From contig NZ_CP120717.1 in the NCBI RefSeq assembly GCF_032883915.1, positions 1,791,001 to 1,855,000 on the forward strand: a stretch of DNA of 64,000 nucleotides. Direction: 5' to 3'. The DNA is from Endozoicomonas sp. 8E (GTDB lineage: Bacteria; Pseudomonadota; Gammaproteobacteria; Pseudomonadales; Endozoicomonadaceae). Shown here in pieces: positions 54,499 to 64,000 of this stretch (within the stretch, counting starts at the first letter, position 1; each line of letters opens with the position of its first letter). A model generated the notes under the pieces. It was not told the DNA's origin. It worked only from the letters and a program-made list of their open reading frames with translations, and ran no database searches. Both the position numbers and the translations under genes were made by a program.

Positions 54499-56046
54499 TT
54501 AGAGGTTCCCTGTCTGTGGGTTGGTTTTTGGATGGTCAGCATTCAGCAAGTTCAAAGCATTGATGTAGGCTTTGGCAGAAGCGACCACAATATCGGTGTC
54601 TGCTCCGGAGCCATTGACAATGCGACCCTGCTTTTCCAGACGTACGCTGACGTCCCCCTGAGAATCAGTACCGCTGGTAATCGCGCTAACGTTATACAAT
54701 GCCAGACGGGCACCGGAATTAGCAATGCTTTCTATGGCTTTGAAGACCGCATCAACGGGGCCGTCTCCTGCGCTGCGTACTTCAATCTCATCAGAGTCTA
54801 CTGCAATAACCAGACGCGCTTCAGGTGTTTTACCGGTGCTGGAGCCTGCTTCCAGCTCAAGCAGACGGTATTTCTCTTCTTCATTACCCGAGCGAACATC
54901 ACTGACCAGTGCCTGCAGGTCGTCATCGAAAATTTCAGATTTCTTGTCAGCCAGAACCTTGAAGCGGTTAAAGGCTTCGGTCAGTTCGTTACGATCAGCA
55001 AAAGTAATACCCAGCTCTTCCATTCGGGACTGAAAGGCGCTGCGGCCGGATAATTTACCAAGGGTCAGACGGTTGGTGTTCCAGCCAACGTCTTCAGCCT
55101 TCATGATCTCGTAGGTTTCGCGGTTTTTCAGAATGCCATCCTGGTGAATGCCGGATTCGTGAGCAAAAGCATTAGCACCAACAATGGCCTTGTTGGGCTG
55201 AACCGGAAAGCCGGTGATACCGGAGACCAGACGGGACGTAGGAACGATATGCTGAGTGTTGATGCCCGTTTCGACCTTGAGTTCGTCCTGGCGGGTGCGT
55301 ATAGCCATAACGATTTCTTCAAGAGAGGCATTACCCGCTCGTTCTCCAAGGCCGTTGATGGTGCATTCAATCTGACGAGCGCCATTAACCACGGCTGACA
55401 GGGAGTTGGCCACTGCGAGCCCAAGGTCGTTGTGGCAATGAACCGAGAAGATGGCTTTGTCTGAATTGGGAACACGCTCAATCAGCTGGGCAATCACGTT
55501 GCCGAACTGGTGAGGCAGGGCGTAGCCAACCGTGTCCGGAATGTTGATGGTGCGGGCACCAGCATCAATAACGGCTTCAATGACACGGCACATAAAGTCG
55601 ATGTCAGATCGTCCAGCGTCTTCCAGAGAGAACTCAACATCGTCAATCAGATTACGGGCCAGCTTAACCGAAGACACTGCCTGTTCCAACACTTGCTCTG
55701 GCGTCATACAAAGTTTGTGTTTCATGTGCAGCGGGGAGGTTGCAATGAAGGTATGAATACGACCTTGAGCGGCTGGTTGCACAGCTTGCGCTGCTGCCTC
55801 AATATCTTTGGGCAGTGCCCGGGAAAGACTGCAGACAGTGCTGTCTTTAATGGTTTCAGCGATGCTCTTGACCGCTTCAAAATCGCCCGGGCTGGCAATG
55901 GCGAAGCCTGCTTCAATGACGTCAACTTTGAGTATTTCCAGAGATTTGGCAATCCGGACCTTCTCATCTTTGGTCATGGCTGCGCCGGGACTCTGTTCAC
56001 CGTCTCTCAGGGTGGTGTCGAAAATAATAACCTGATCGTTGCTCAT
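54499..56046 (-). CDS. leuA: 2-isopropylmalate synthase
   Basis: First committed step of leucine synthesis: acetyl-CoA plus 2-ketoisovalerate. Start at [20 protein letters not shown] (515 aa; E. coli 523); the frame extends 35 codons upstream without similarity. Catalytic/metal motifs: [16 protein letters not shown], the segment [20 protein letters not shown] and [20 protein letters not shown]. The C-terminal regulatory domain for leucine feedback is present ([20 protein letters not shown]). The 5' leader holds a frame ending in five consecutive Leu codons (see 56263-56321). Confidence 0.97.
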   Translation of the reverse strand: MSNDQVIIFDTTLRDGEQSPGAAMTKDEKVRIAKSLEILKVDVIEAGFAIASPGDFEAVKSIAETIKDSTVCSLSRALPKDIEAAAQAVQPAAQGRIHTFIATSPLHMKHKLCMTPEQVLEQAVSSVKLARNLIDDVEFSLEDAGRSDIDFMCRVIEAVIDAGARTINIPDTVGYALPHQFGNVIAQLIERVPNSDKAIFSVHCHNDLGLAVANSLSAVVNGARQIECTINGLGERAGNASLEEIVMAIRTRQDELKVETGINTQHIVPTSRLVSGITGFPVQPNKAIVGANAFAHESGIHQDGILKNRETYEIMKAEDVGWNTNRLTLGKLSGRSAFQSRMEELGITFADRNELTEAFNRFKVLADKKSEIFDDDLQALVSDVRSGNEEEKYRLLELEAGSSTGKTPEARLVIAVDSDEIEVRSAGDGPVDAVFKAIESIANSGARLALYNVSAITSGTDSQGDVSVRLEKQGRIVNGSGADTDIVVASAKAYINALNLLNADHPKTNPQTGNL

Positions 56047-56202
56047 GGTTGCTGCTCCCGCTGTTCTTTTATCAGCTCTGTTTTTTTTGCTGCACTTTTT
56101 GTGCGCAGGGCTTTTTGAGAATGCCGGTATAGTTGATGCTGCTTGTGACAAGGGGCATTTTCTGCACCTGGCAGTCGGAATTTATTAAAGTGTAATCATT
56201 TT

Positions 56203-56220
56203 TCTGACTTTGGAGTCAGA
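56203..56220. other. Hairpin in the leuA leader
   Basis: Perfect 7-bp stem TCTGACT-TTGG-AGTCAGA between the Leu-rich frame and leuA. On the leuA strand it is followed by AAAAATG rather than a U-run, so it is not a standard terminator, but it could take part in alternative leader folding. Confidence 0.4.
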
Positions 56221-56262
56221 GGGCCAGACGGCCGGGGTCGAAGGTGAAATTAAATAATCTGC

Positions 56263-56321
56263 TCAAGGCAGTAGGAGTAGCAAGCGGGAAGGACGTAAGA
56301 TGGACTTGGGAGTGAATACCA
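56263..56321 (-). CDS. leuL: Candidate leucine leader peptide upstream of leuA
   Basis: On the leuA strand, a frame ends with the codons ttg cta ctc cta ctg cct tga, that is five successive Leu codons (two of them the usually rare CTA), Pro, stop. A GTG start at about 56321 would give a 19-residue peptide ending SILRPSRLLLLLP; longer starts up to 56499 also exist. LeuL peptides controlling leu attenuation in enterics carry runs of Leu codons in this position. The distance to the leuA ATG is about 215 bases. A clear U-tract terminator was not found, so attenuation is unproven. Confidence 0.45.
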
Positions 56322-56594
56322 CAGGCTCACGGGCAACTGTTACCCACGCATTGCTGCCGTTATTAGAGTCCCGGAAGATTTCGGGCTGTTGCTTATCGTT
56401 CGCTATAGGCATCGTAATCACGCTCAGCGTTCTGAAATCAGCGTAAGGTTGTTTAATGGATTTGGAATGCACTATATCCTCTATAAACCGCTTTGCCAAG
56501 CCAGTTGATCCGGTTTTCGAGACTGGATAGGATTTGTGTCGATCCTATTTTCTTTCGCCAAGGGCGCCCCGCCCATCACAGGATAGCCGGACTC
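56322..56594. other. Divergent spacer between leuA leader and yajG-like gene
   Basis: Part of the roughly 550-base region separating leuA (-) and the YajG-like gene (+). It presumably contains both promoters. A 78-codon minus-strand frame covers part of it, but only its 3' end looks meaningful. No operator could be assigned. Confidence 0.35.
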
Positions 56595-57164
56595 ATGAAA
56601 AAAACGTCACTTATTTTACTGGCAGCTCTCGCCCTGGCCGGATGTGCCCTGAGCCCCCAGGAAGTGGATGTAAACCCAAGAATTGCAGTGGAAAAGCCTG
56701 TTAAGCCATTGCGTGGAACAGTCAGTGTGACCGTTTATGACGAACGCTTGTCCCGCTCTCTTGGTCATCGTGGAGGGGTTTATTCCAATACCAACGCCAT
56801 CACGACCAATGACCGCTTGACTCTGGCTATTCGCTCGGCAGTCGAGCTGGGTCTGAGAGAGATGGGGCTGACAGTCACTGAATCTGAAGATGTATCCCAG
56901 TTCCAGGTTTATCTTGATGATTTGGAATACAAGGTGCCTGAAGGCAGTTACATCACCCAGGTGAACCTGAAGGCAAAGGTCCGGGTCAGTGTTGTAAAAG
57001 GCGGTCAGCGTTTCGAAGGAGTCTACTCCAGCGAAATCAGTGAGCGTGTACCCAAGGCACCCTCTGATGAAAAGAACGAAGAACTGATCGATAAAGTGCT
57101 CAGTGACGTGCTGAGCAGAGCGTTGGCCGACCCGGGGTTGACAGGTTTTCTGAAACAGGCCTGA
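56595..57164 (+). CDS. YajG-like outer-membrane lipoprotein
   Basis: 189 aa from ATG 56595 (MKKTSLILLAALALAGCALS); lipobox LAGC with Cys17. The domain (ITTNDRLTLAIRSAVELGLR; the segment SQFQVYLDDLEYKVPEGSYI and TQVNLKAKVRVSVVKGGQRF) fits the YajG family (DUF3313-type lipoproteins). Predicted to be anchored in the outer membrane; function unknown. The long frame upstream of the ATG (from 56493) is not part of the gene. Confidence 0.85.
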   Translation: MKKTSLILLAALALAGCALSPQEVDVNPRIAVEKPVKPLRGTVSVTVYDERLSRSLGHRGGVYSNTNAITTNDRLTLAIRSAVELGLREMGLTVTESEDVSQFQVYLDDLEYKVPEGSYITQVNLKAKVRVSVVKGGQRFEGVYSSEISERVPKAPSDEKNEELIDKVLSDVLSRALADPGLTGFLKQA

Positions 57165-57434
57165 GTCTTTATCTTGTTCAGCTGTCACCCATGGATTATC
57201 GGTTAATCCTGTCTCGAACATCAGGCAACCTGAAATCTGATGTTCTCACAGGCAGAAAAAATGCCTTGAGGAGCAGTCCCTTGAGGAATTTTTCCCTGTA
57301 ATCATTGTCTACTCCTTTACAGGGTTTTCCAATCGGGTGCTATTGCAGCCTGAATGGCAACATTTTTGTGAATAACAATGATCTTTGTAGAGTCCATGGG
57401 CTTTACGACAGTCTGTTAAAATGGAGAACAGATT

Positions 57435-58133
57435 ATGTATACATTTGGTTCTGATAACGGCGCTGGCCAAGCAGCGCCCCCGCTCCGTCAAGAAACTGCT
57501 GCCACTGACCAGCCGCCTAGCTATGAGAGCACGGTGCAAGCCATTAATGCTGAACAGGCACAGTTTCATTCTCGCATGGTAGCCCTTCAAGAGCAGACTG
57601 TCAGGCTGATCACAACTCAGTCGGAGGAGCACCAGTGTCGGCCAGAGCTATTTGCCAGACAACTGGCTAACTTTTTGATAGAGCGTTTTGGTTTGACAGA
57701 TACGCGACTTTCACCGGCTGCCAGCGTTACCAGTAGCGCTGATAGCACCCTTCAAAACCCTACCGAACCGGATCTATGGAACTGGGATGCCTGGCAAGCA
57801 GAGCTGTATAGCCCCCCTTACAATAATCGCAATGATGAGGAAGTATATTTAGTTATAAAGGAAGAAATTCTGGGGGCTGTTGAAATCAAACTCGATGTTC
57901 ATTTACGTAAACCGGAGCTGCTTAATCACTTTAAACTTCTACCTTCAGTCAAAAGGAGTGTTGGTGCCTGGAATCTTTCAGTTATGAATAGTTTTTTGCA
58001 AATGAAAGATGTGCTCCGTGATAAAGGCTTACCACTGACACCCATCATTAAGGATTGCATCAGTAATGGCCTGTTTACGAGAGCGTTCATTGATAAACTG
58101 CATAAAATGGCAATCCCGGGCAGCGCCAGTTAG
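57435..58133 (+). CDS. Unknown protein with PPxY motif, candidate effector
   Basis: 232 aa, not recognised. GGAG nine bases before the ATG. No signal peptide or TM. The N-terminal 40 residues are disordered and contain DQPPSYESTV, a perfect PPxY-type ligand for eukaryotic WW domains (Nedd4 family). A helical region follows (AEQAQFHSRMVALQEQTVRL), then a Trp-rich spot (EPDLWNWDAWQAEL), and a C-terminal mixed domain that includes DEEVYLVIKEEILGAVEIKL and SVKRSVGAWNLSVMNSFLQM. Organisation and host-type motif suggest an exported effector; unproven. Solitary gene before convergent hemH. Confidence 0.65.
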   Translation: MYTFGSDNGAGQAAPPLRQETAATDQPPSYESTVQAINAEQAQFHSRMVALQEQTVRLITTQSEEHQCRPELFARQLANFLIERFGLTDTRLSPAASVTSSADSTLQNPTEPDLWNWDAWQAELYSPPYNNRNDEEVYLVIKEEILGAVEIKLDVHLRKPELLNHFKLLPSVKRSVGAWNLSVMNSFLQMKDVLRDKGLPLTPIIKDCISNGLFTRAFIDKLHKMAIPGSAS

Positions 58134-58218
58134 CAGAACAGGCAAACACGCTCAAAATCCTGAAAAAGGCAGCCACAAGCCAGGCATTCTTAAGAAGCGG
58201 GCCGGGCTCATCCCGGGA

Positions 58219-59241
58219 TCAATTATGCAGCGGTTTCTCTAGCCATTGACTGACCAGCTTCGTCCAGGCAGGGTGACTGTTCAGGCAGGGAACGAGTTCC
58301 AGGGATTCACCGCCAGCCGCAATAAAGTCCTCTTTCGCTTCCATGCCAATCTCTTCAAGGGTTTCCAGACAGTCAGCCACGAATGCCGGGCAGATGACCA
58401 GAACCTTTTTGATGCCCTGTTCTGCCAGTGATTTAATGGTACTGCTGGTAGCAGGTTCCAACCATTTGTCTCGCCCCAGTTTGGACTGGAAGGCGACGGA
58501 GTATTTGTCCACCGGGATGTCGGCTTTCTCGACAAAGCAGGCGGTGGTTCTGTAGACCTGATGTCGGTAGCAGGTAAGATGAGCAGGTGATGCTTTCTGA
58601 CAACAGTCGTCGGATTTCAGGCAGTGGGAACCTGTGCAGTCATCCTTACGGATGTGTCTTTCCGGAACACCGTGATAACTGAACACGATGTGATCATAAT
58701 CTTTTTCCAGATACTCTTTTGCACTTTCTACCAGTGCGTCAATGTAGGCATCGTGATTATAAAACACGGGGTGAACTTTCAATGTCACCGGCAGTTTGTA
58801 GTCTTTGATGATTTCCTCAGCTTTCTCTACCACTGTCTTGACGGTCGACATGGCGTAGTGTGGGTAGAGAGGGAACAGCAGAACTTCTTTGATCTCCGAC
58901 TTGCTGGCCAGTCTGACCAGAGCGCTCTCCATGTCTGGCCTGCCATAACGCATGGCTAACTCCACTGGCATGGAAGTCAGCTTCTGGACTTCTTCATGAA
59001 GGTCTTTACTGTTGCTGATTAGAGGTGAGCCCTTGTCAGTCCAGACAGAGGCGTAGGCTCTGGCGGATTGAGCCGGTCTTTTGGGCAGGACAAACAGGCT
59101 GACAATCATGCGTCTTACGAGCCAGGGCATGTCGATGACATTAGCATCCATCAGAAATTCATTCAGATAGTGTCGTACATCTTGTTCATGCGGGCTATCG
59201 GGCGAACCCAGGTTGACCAGCAATGCTCCGGTATTTTCCAT
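58219..59241 (-). CDS. hemH: Ferrochelatase
   Basis: Inserts ferrous iron into protoporphyrin IX, the last step of heme synthesis. 340 aa. Family blocks GALLVNLGSPDSPHEQDVRH, the segment VELAMRYGRPDMESALVRLA, IVFSYHGVPERHIRKDDCTG with the active-site His, SVAFQSKLGRDKWLEPATSS, VICPAFVADCLETLEEIGME and a C-terminal VPCLNSHPAWTKLV. It lies near hemA (2.2 kb away) but not in one operon with it. Confidence 0.97.
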   Translation of the reverse strand: MENTGALLVNLGSPDSPHEQDVRHYLNEFLMDANVIDMPWLVRRMIVSLFVLPKRPAQSARAYASVWTDKGSPLISNSKDLHEEVQKLTSMPVELAMRYGRPDMESALVRLASKSEIKEVLLFPLYPHYAMSTVKTVVEKAEEIIKDYKLPVTLKVHPVFYNHDAYIDALVESAKEYLEKDYDHIVFSYHGVPERHIRKDDCTGSHCLKSDDCCQKASPAHLTCYRHQVYRTTACFVEKADIPVDKYSVAFQSKLGRDKWLEPATSSTIKSLAEQGIKKVLVICPAFVADCLETLEEIGMEAKEDFIAAGGESLELVPCLNSHPAWTKLVSQWLEKPLHN

Positions 59242-59396
59242 CCCTACTTCCTGCCTACCTTGAGAAATCTTTGATTGTCAGATGCGAAAAATATTCTCTA
59301 TCGCACACGACTGTTTAAGGGGTTACTGCTTCAGCTAAGAGCAGTGGAGTATAACCAAACGTAAGCATAGGGGAAATGCAGCTATCAGGCTCCGGT

Positions 59397-60266
59397 TCAG
59401 GCGGGTTTCTGCGCCAGGGTGACACGGTCCTGATCAGACAGGTCCTGTTGCGTGCTAATGGCGGTAAATCCATTGGACTCCAGAATGATCCGGATATCAC
59501 TGCCCTGATCATAGCCGTGCTCAAACAACAACCAGCCACCTGGTTTCAGCTTCCCGAAGGCTTGTCGGCTGATGGTGCGTATATCATCAAGACCGTCTTT
59601 GCCTGCAGTCAATGCTGATCGGGGTTCAAACTGTACATCACCCTGAGCAAGGTGCTCATCGTCTTCACGAATATACGGCGGGTTGCTGACAATCATGTCG
59701 ATTGGGTCGGATAAGGGTGAGCACCAGTCACCTTCTACAAAGATTGCATTGCCTATCTGGTTCAGGGCGGCATTTTCTTTAGCGATGGCGACCGGCCCGG
59801 ACAGCCTGTCAACGCCAATCACTTGCCAGTGTGGCCTCTCAATAGCCATTGCCAGAGCAATGGCACCGCTGCCTGTGCCGAGGTCGGCAACGGTTGCCTG
59901 GTCTGAAACGGGCATAGACAAGGCGAGCTCTACCAGTCTTTCAGTGTCGGGTCTGGGAATCAGTACGGAGGGTGAAACGTTAAGCTTCAGACTCCAGAAC
60001 TCTTTCTCACCCGTTATATAAGCGACAGGGGTTCCCATTATCCGTTGTGCCAGCATTGACTCAAAGTGTTCAGACTGTTCGGGCGTCAGCTCTCTTTCGG
60101 GCCAGGTGAAAAGGTAGCTGTATGGTTTGCCCAGTACATGACAGAGCAGAACTTCGGCATCAAGACGGGCTGTGTCGCTTTGTTCTTTTCGGGCTGCATG
60201 ACTATCAGTGAGGCGTTGAGTGGCTTCAATGAGGGTCTTATCAATCCTGCTCATTGGGCTACTCAT
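59397..60266 (-). CDS. prmC: Peptide chain release factor N5-glutamine methyltransferase
   Basis: Methylates the Gln of the GGQ motif in RF1/RF2. 289 aa. SAM motif [20 protein letters not shown], catalytic [20 protein letters not shown], and a [17 protein letters not shown] end. It directly follows prfA (its substrate), with an 8-base overlap if the first ATG is used; ATG 60254 is an alternative start. Conserved hemA-prfA-prmC order. Confidence 0.96.
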   Translation of the reverse strand: MSSPMSRIDKTLIEATQRLTDSHAARKEQSDTARLDAEVLLCHVLGKPYSYLFTWPERELTPEQSEHFESMLAQRIMGTPVAYITGEKEFWSLKLNVSPSVLIPRPDTERLVELALSMPVSDQATVADLGTGSGAIALAMAIERPHWQVIGVDRLSGPVAIAKENAALNQIGNAIFVEGDWCSPLSDPIDMIVSNPPYIREDDEHLAQGDVQFEPRSALTAGKDGLDDIRTISRQAFGKLKPGGWLLFEHGYDQGSDIRIILESNGFTAISTQQDLSDQDRVTLAQKPA

Positions 60267-61350
60267 CGGATAAGCCTGTCAACAGGTCCGCCTGATGTTG
60301 CTGAAGGAGGGGATTAATCACAGGGTCGAGGTCGCCTTCGATAATCTCTGGCAATTTATAAAGCGTCAGGTTGATGCGATGATCAGTGACCCGCCCCTGA
60401 GGGTAGTTATAGGTTCTGATACGCTCGGAGCGATCGCCACTGCCCACCAGACTTTTACGGGTTTCGCTGATCTCTTTGGCAGCAGCCATCTCCTGAGCAT
60501 CCTGCAGTTTTGCAGAAAGCAGAGCCATGGCCTTGGCCCGGTTCTTGTGTTGTGAACGTTCGTCCTGACATTCAACCACAATGCCGCTAGGCAGGTGGGT
60601 CAGTCGAATGGCCGAGTCGGTGGTGTTGACATGCTGACCACCGGCACCCGATGAACGGTAGGTGTCGACTCTAAGATCTTCCTTCTTGATCTCGATGGCT
60701 TCCTGCTCATCAGGTTCTGCCATGATGGCGACAGTACAGGCTGATGTGTGTATACGCCCCTGGGATTCTGTTTCAGGCACACGCTGCACCCGGTGGGCAC
60801 CGGATTCAAACTTCAGATGACCAAAAACATTATTGCCGACCACGCGGGAAATAATTTCCTTATAGCCACCGTGCTCACCGTCATTGGCACTGATGACTTC
60901 GATTTTCCAGCCACGTTTTTCAGCAAAGCGGGAATACATCCGGAACAGGTCTCCCGCGAAAATAGCAGCCTCGTCACCGCCAGTACCGGCACGAATTTCC
61001 AGGAAAGTATTGTTGTTGTCCCTGGGGTCTTTGGGCAAAAGCAGCAACCGCAATTCCTGAGCCAGGGCTGGCAACTTTTCTTCGCAGCTTTGAATCTCTT
61101 CCTCAGCCAGATCAGCCATTTCCGGATCGTCTTTCATGACCCGGGCATCTTCCAGATCCCTCTGGATCTGATCGTACTCCCGGAAGGCATTGACGACGGG
61201 TTCAAGTTCAGCGTATTCCTTGGAGAGTTTGCGGAACTGGTCCTGGTTACCGATGACTTGCGGGTCACTCAGTAAAGCGCCGAGTTCCTCAAAGCGTTCC
61301 AGCAGGTTTTCAAGTTTGGCGCTCAGACTGGCCAGATTGGGATCTTTCAT
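60259..61350 (-). CDS. prfA: Peptide chain release factor 1
   Basis: Terminates translation at UAA and UAG. 363 aa. Contains the ribosome catalytic GGQ loop ([20 protein letters not shown]) and the codon-recognition region ([20 protein letters not shown]). The N-terminal coiled-coil domain I is typical. Downstream of hemA and upstream of prmC. Confidence 0.98.
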   Translation of the reverse strand: MKDPNLASLSAKLENLLERFEELGALLSDPQVIGNQDQFRKLSKEYAELEPVVNAFREYDQIQRDLEDARVMKDDPEMADLAEEEIQSCEEKLPALAQELRLLLLPKDPRDNNNTFLEIRAGTGGDEAAIFAGDLFRMYSRFAEKRGWKIEVISANDGEHGGYKEIISRVVGNNVFGHLKFESGAHRVQRVPETESQGRIHTSACTVAIMAEPDEQEAIEIKKEDLRVDTYRSSGAGGQHVNTTDSAIRLTHLPSGIVVECQDERSQHKNRAKAMALLSAKLQDAQEMAAAKEISETRKSLVGSGDRSERIRTYNYPQGRVTDHRINLTLYKLPEIIEGDLDPVINPLLQQHQADLLTGLSDE

Positions 61351-61448
61351 TTGGATTTAATCAATGCTTGTTTCAGGTGTGAACCTGATGGGTTATTCAG
61401 GTATCCGATGGCTTCTGGCTGAGTTTCAGCCGGTAAAGGCTGGTATAG

Positions 61449-62735
61449 CTAGGAGTGGGTCGGCTCTTTAGCACGGTCTTCATAACGGCGATGAATGCCC
61501 AGCAGTTCTTCAGCCCATTTCAGTTGGTTGTTCTGACCTTCTGCAGCGGCTTTCTTCAATTGCACGCTGGGGGTATGCATGAGCTTGTTGGTCAGTGAAC
61601 GTGCAAATTGAGTCAGAACCTGTTCCGCCGGAACGCCATTGGCCAGAGAAAGCATGGCTTTTTCAAGCTCAAAATCTCTGAGTTCCTCGGTATTTTGTCG
61701 ATAGCTTCGCAGAACGTTCACTGCATCCAGTGAGCGCAGTTGGCTCATGAACTCAAAAGCACCGGTTTCGATCAGCAGCTCAGCTTCTTTCGCAGCATCC
61801 TGTCGCTGTTGCATATTGTCCTGAATAACGTCATGCAGATCGTCGACAGTATACAGGAAGATGTCTGGCAGCTCAGTGACTTCGGGTTCAATATCCCGGG
61901 GAACAGCAATATCCACCATAAATATGGGGCGGTGTTTGCGTTTTTTAATTGCTCTTTCAACACTGCCTTTACCCAGAACGGGAACTGGGCTGGCCGTTGA
62001 GGAGACAACAATATCAGCGGCTGGCAACAAGTGAGGAATATCTGAAAGCAGGGCCGGCTTTCCGTCAAATTTGTCGGCCAGTAGTTTCGCCCGGCTCATA
62101 GTCCGGTTAGCGACAATGATGTTTTCAAGGCCTTGCTGATGAAGGTGTCTGGCCACCAGTTCAATGGTTTCACCCGCACCAATCAGTAAAGCGGTGTTTT
62201 CAGAAAGGTCGGCAAAGATCTGCCTGGCAAGTGTCGTGGCTGCGTAGGCGATGGAAACAGGTTGTCTACCAATAGCGGTATTGGTTCGAACTTGTTTGGC
62301 GGTAGTAAAGCAGTACTGGAACAGTCTGGAAAGCAGCGAGCCAATGGTACCGGCTTCCTGGGCCTGGGCGTAGGCTGACTTCAGCTGACCAAGAATCTGG
62401 GGTTCACCAAGAACCATGGAGTCAAGGCCGCAGGCCACTCTCATCATATGGCGGACAGCGGCTTTGTCGTGATGAATATAACTGTGCTCGCTAAGCAGCT
62501 TCTGATCCAGGTTGTGATACCCCGTCAGCCATTCAAGAGCTCTGTGATAATCGGCGTTGCTGGCACAGTAAAGTTCTGTCCGGTTACAGGTGGACAGAAT
62601 GGCCACTTCATTGGTGTGCATGAAATGACGGGCATCCTGGAGCGCCTCGGGCAGTTGCTCAGGTGAAAAAGCAACCTGCTCCCTGAGTGCGACGGGTGCA
62701 GTTCTGTGATTGATACCGGCGGTAAGATACCCCAT
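61449..62735 (-). CDS. hemA: Glutamyl-tRNA reductase
   Basis: First step of C5-pathway tetrapyrrole synthesis: reduces Glu-tRNA to glutamate-1-semialdehyde. 428 aa. Active-site Cys in [21 protein letters not shown]-binding region [20 protein letters not shown], the helix [20 protein letters not shown], and [21 protein letters not shown]-terminal dimerisation domain. Divergent from a TPR lipoprotein gene, as in pseudomonads. Confidence 0.98.
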   Translation of the reverse strand: MGYLTAGINHRTAPVALREQVAFSPEQLPEALQDARHFMHTNEVAILSTCNRTELYCASNADYHRALEWLTGYHNLDQKLLSEHSYIHHDKAAVRHMMRVACGLDSMVLGEPQILGQLKSAYAQAQEAGTIGSLLSRLFQYCFTTAKQVRTNTAIGRQPVSIAYAATTLARQIFADLSENTALLIGAGETIELVARHLHQQGLENIIVANRTMSRAKLLADKFDGKPALLSDIPHLLPAADIVVSSTASPVPVLGKGSVERAIKKRKHRPIFMVDIAVPRDIEPEVTELPDIFLYTVDDLHDVIQDNMQQRQDAAKEAELLIETGAFEFMSQLRSLDAVNVLRSYRQNTEELRDFELEKAMLSLANGVPAEQVLTQFARSLTNKLMHTPSVQLKKAAAEGQNNQLKWAEELLGIHRRYEDRAKEPTHS

Positions 62736-63482
62736 AAAGTCCTGTTGCCTTTTTACGCTCTAATCAGCCATAAGTAACCCACTGGCGAGGTACTCTGGAC
62801 TGTCTTTTTACTCTGGAGGTTCATTTATTCAATCCAGTCTCAGTGCCTTTTGACGAAAGATTGGGCTGTCTATTTGAGAGTCACTGCTATTATTGACCGT
62901 ACAGTATTCTACAACACTGGACAGCAGACTGATGCCTGAGCCCTTAATTCTGTTGTCTGAAGCAGATCGAAACTTCTGTTCCGGGCATTCGGGTAACTGG
63001 TTTGACTTTTTGCCTGTCCATGGCTGTCTCAATACAAGTTGTTTCAATAGAAGCAGAGGGAATCCCTGTCATGCCAGGCAGATTTTTAACACCTGATAGT
63101 TCGCAGTTTATTGTCAGATCTTCTTTCAGTGCGAGGCCCCGTTGCCGTTTAAGTACTTCAGTCAGCAGAGAGTGGTGCACTCAGGTCAGCAAAGCATCTT
63201 GATCTTCGCTCTGTTTTAACAGCACCTTCTTTCGTTATGGACATTCTGGCCGATCAATTCTCCTATGGAACGGCAACAACTGCAAACCCGGATGTATCCA
63301 GTCATACCCATAGAAAAAGAGAAATACTTTGTCCGGTCTTTCTTTACAGGCTCTGTAGCAAAATATTTTTCACAATAATATGCGTATGTCATGATAAAGA
63401 AGGCCGCAGTTCAAAGCTGATCCATCCGGGACTGCAGGGTTCGGTGCAGAAATTATTTCCAACGGGTAAAGGCATACCATTC
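62736..63482. other. Gene-free region between hemA and the TPR lipoprotein gene
   Basis: 747 bases. The short ORFs here (65-80 codons on both strands) overlap one another, lack ribosome binding sites and have no recognisable product. Presumably promoters for two divergent genes and possibly an unannotated small RNA. Nothing more specific could be supported. Confidence 0.4.
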
Positions 63483-64000
63483 ATGAAGAAACTTAATGGT
63501 TTCTCTATAGTGCTGACAGCCATGCTGGTATCAGGTTGTTCATCAGTTCAATATTCATGGCAGCCCGGGGCGGCGGCTGAATCGGTTCCTGCCCAAGTCA
63601 GTCACGAGCCAGAGCCGGTAGCTTCTTTTGAACCTGATACCCTTTACGATCTGCTTGTGGCCGAATTGGGTGGGCAGCGTAAACGTTATGATCTGGCACT
63701 GGGGTATTATCTCAAACAGGCTCATAAGACTCAGGACAAGGGGGTTGCCAAACGGGCCTATCAAATCAGCCAAGTGGTCGGGGCCCGTCAGGCATCTCTG
63801 GATGCAGCGTTACTCTGGGCCAAACTGGATGATAAAAATGCTGCTGCATTGCAAGCTGGTGCTATCGAACTGGTCAGGGCGGGTCAACTGGATCGAGCCG
63901 TTGAGCAGATGAAAAGCGTGCTGGCTCTGGAAGGTGAGGCCAATTTTGATTTCCTCGCAGCCAGTGCCCTGGAGCTTCCTGGAGATGAAAGGGAGCAATT
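63483..64000 (+). CDS. TPR-repeat lipoprotein, partial (cut at the window end)
   Basis: Starts MKKLNGFSIVLTAMLVSGCS, with lipobox VSGC (Cys19). After a Pro/Glu linker come helical repeats (VAELGGQRKRYDLALGYYLK; AKRAYQISQVVGARQASLDA; AAALQAGAIELVRAGQLDRA). It runs off the window after about 172 codons. Synteny (divergent from hemA) matches the pseudomonad tetratricopeptide lipoprotein usually followed by lolB and ispE; that continuation is outside the window. Confidence 0.88.
   Translation, partial: MKKLNGFSIVLTAMLVSGCSSVQYSWQPGAAAESVPAQVSHEPEPVASFEPDTLYDLLVAELGGQRKRYDLALGYYLKQAHKTQDKGVAKRAYQISQVVGARQASLDAALLWAKLDDKNAAALQAGAIELVRAGQLDRAVEQMKSVLALEGEANFDFLAASALELPGDEREQ

Noticed and set aside
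56263-56499. 78-codon ORF as a full protein gene
   Set aside because: No family character and no good start. Only its Leu-rich end is notable, and that was kept as a leader-peptide candidate.

Overview
The window reads as chromosomal DNA of a host-associated marine gammaproteobacterium. The best fit is Oceanospirillales, probably Endozoicomonas or a close relative. This is inferred from gene content and order, not from a database search. The block dsbD-aroQ-accB-accC-prmA-(DUF3426)-dusB and the hemA-prfA-prmC block divergent from a TPR lipoprotein are typical gammaproteobacterial synteny. A Ysc/Psc-class type III secretion system (T3SS), with SycN, SctX and SctY relatives, is inserted among housekeeping genes. 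No rRNA, tRNA, CRISPR array, transposase or phage gene was seen.

Layout. (1) 1-9.4 kb: housekeeping genes, mostly on the minus strand (dusB, a zinc-ribbon membrane protein, prmA, accC, accB, aroQ, dsbD, ppa), then a CBS-domain gene. (2) 9.7-20.5 kb: one long plus-strand T3SS operon. It holds a 593-residue proline-rich candidate substrate, a tip protein (SctA), a TPR chaperone, two translocators (SctE, SctB), a fused YopN-TyeA gatekeeper (SctW), a SycN-like chaperone, the inner rod (SctI), the inner-ring lipoprotein (SctJ), SctK and the stator (SctL). (3) 20.9-32.8 kb: frdABCD, an unknown secreted-looking protein, an adenine deaminase, an SDR, an ECF sigma/anti-sigma pair, an HPt protein, a DUF1631 protein, two small unknown proteins and a GNAT. 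(4) 32.9-38.2 kb: a second T3SS locus, sctX-sctY-sctV on the minus strand, divergent from a secretin gene (sctC) whose product carries an N-terminal LysM domain. (5) 38.3-51.5 kb: glpD; an operon linking a GGDEF/EAL protein, an unknown protein and a sugar transferase; STAS; a solute-binding-like protein; sanA; a GT-B-like secreted protein; trmA; a purine permease; and a GIY-YIG-like protein. (6) 51.8-64 kb: a ricin-type secreted protein, rimI, a HolD-like protein, leuA with a possible leucine leader peptide, a YajG-like lipoprotein, a PPxY-motif protein, hemH, prmC, prfA, hemA and the start of a TPR lipoprotein.

How the genes work together. The two T3SS loci encode complementary parts of one injectisome: translocon, gatekeeper, rod, ring and stator in the first; export gate, SctX/SctY and outer-membrane secretin in the second. 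No gene for the needle (SctF), ATPase (SctN), C-ring (SctQ), SctD or the SctRSTU core lies in the window, so a third locus must exist if the system works. The strongest unexplained signal is an ungapped 35-residue module (G-F-S-x-x-Q ... A-D-P-x-D-x-x-N-S-L ... H). It occurs once in SctA, once in SctE and twice in full (plus two decayed copies) in SctB, so all three extracellular translocon components share a domain of unknown role. Two unrelated near-palindromic, MITE-like elements of about 165 bp lie in intergenic DNA.
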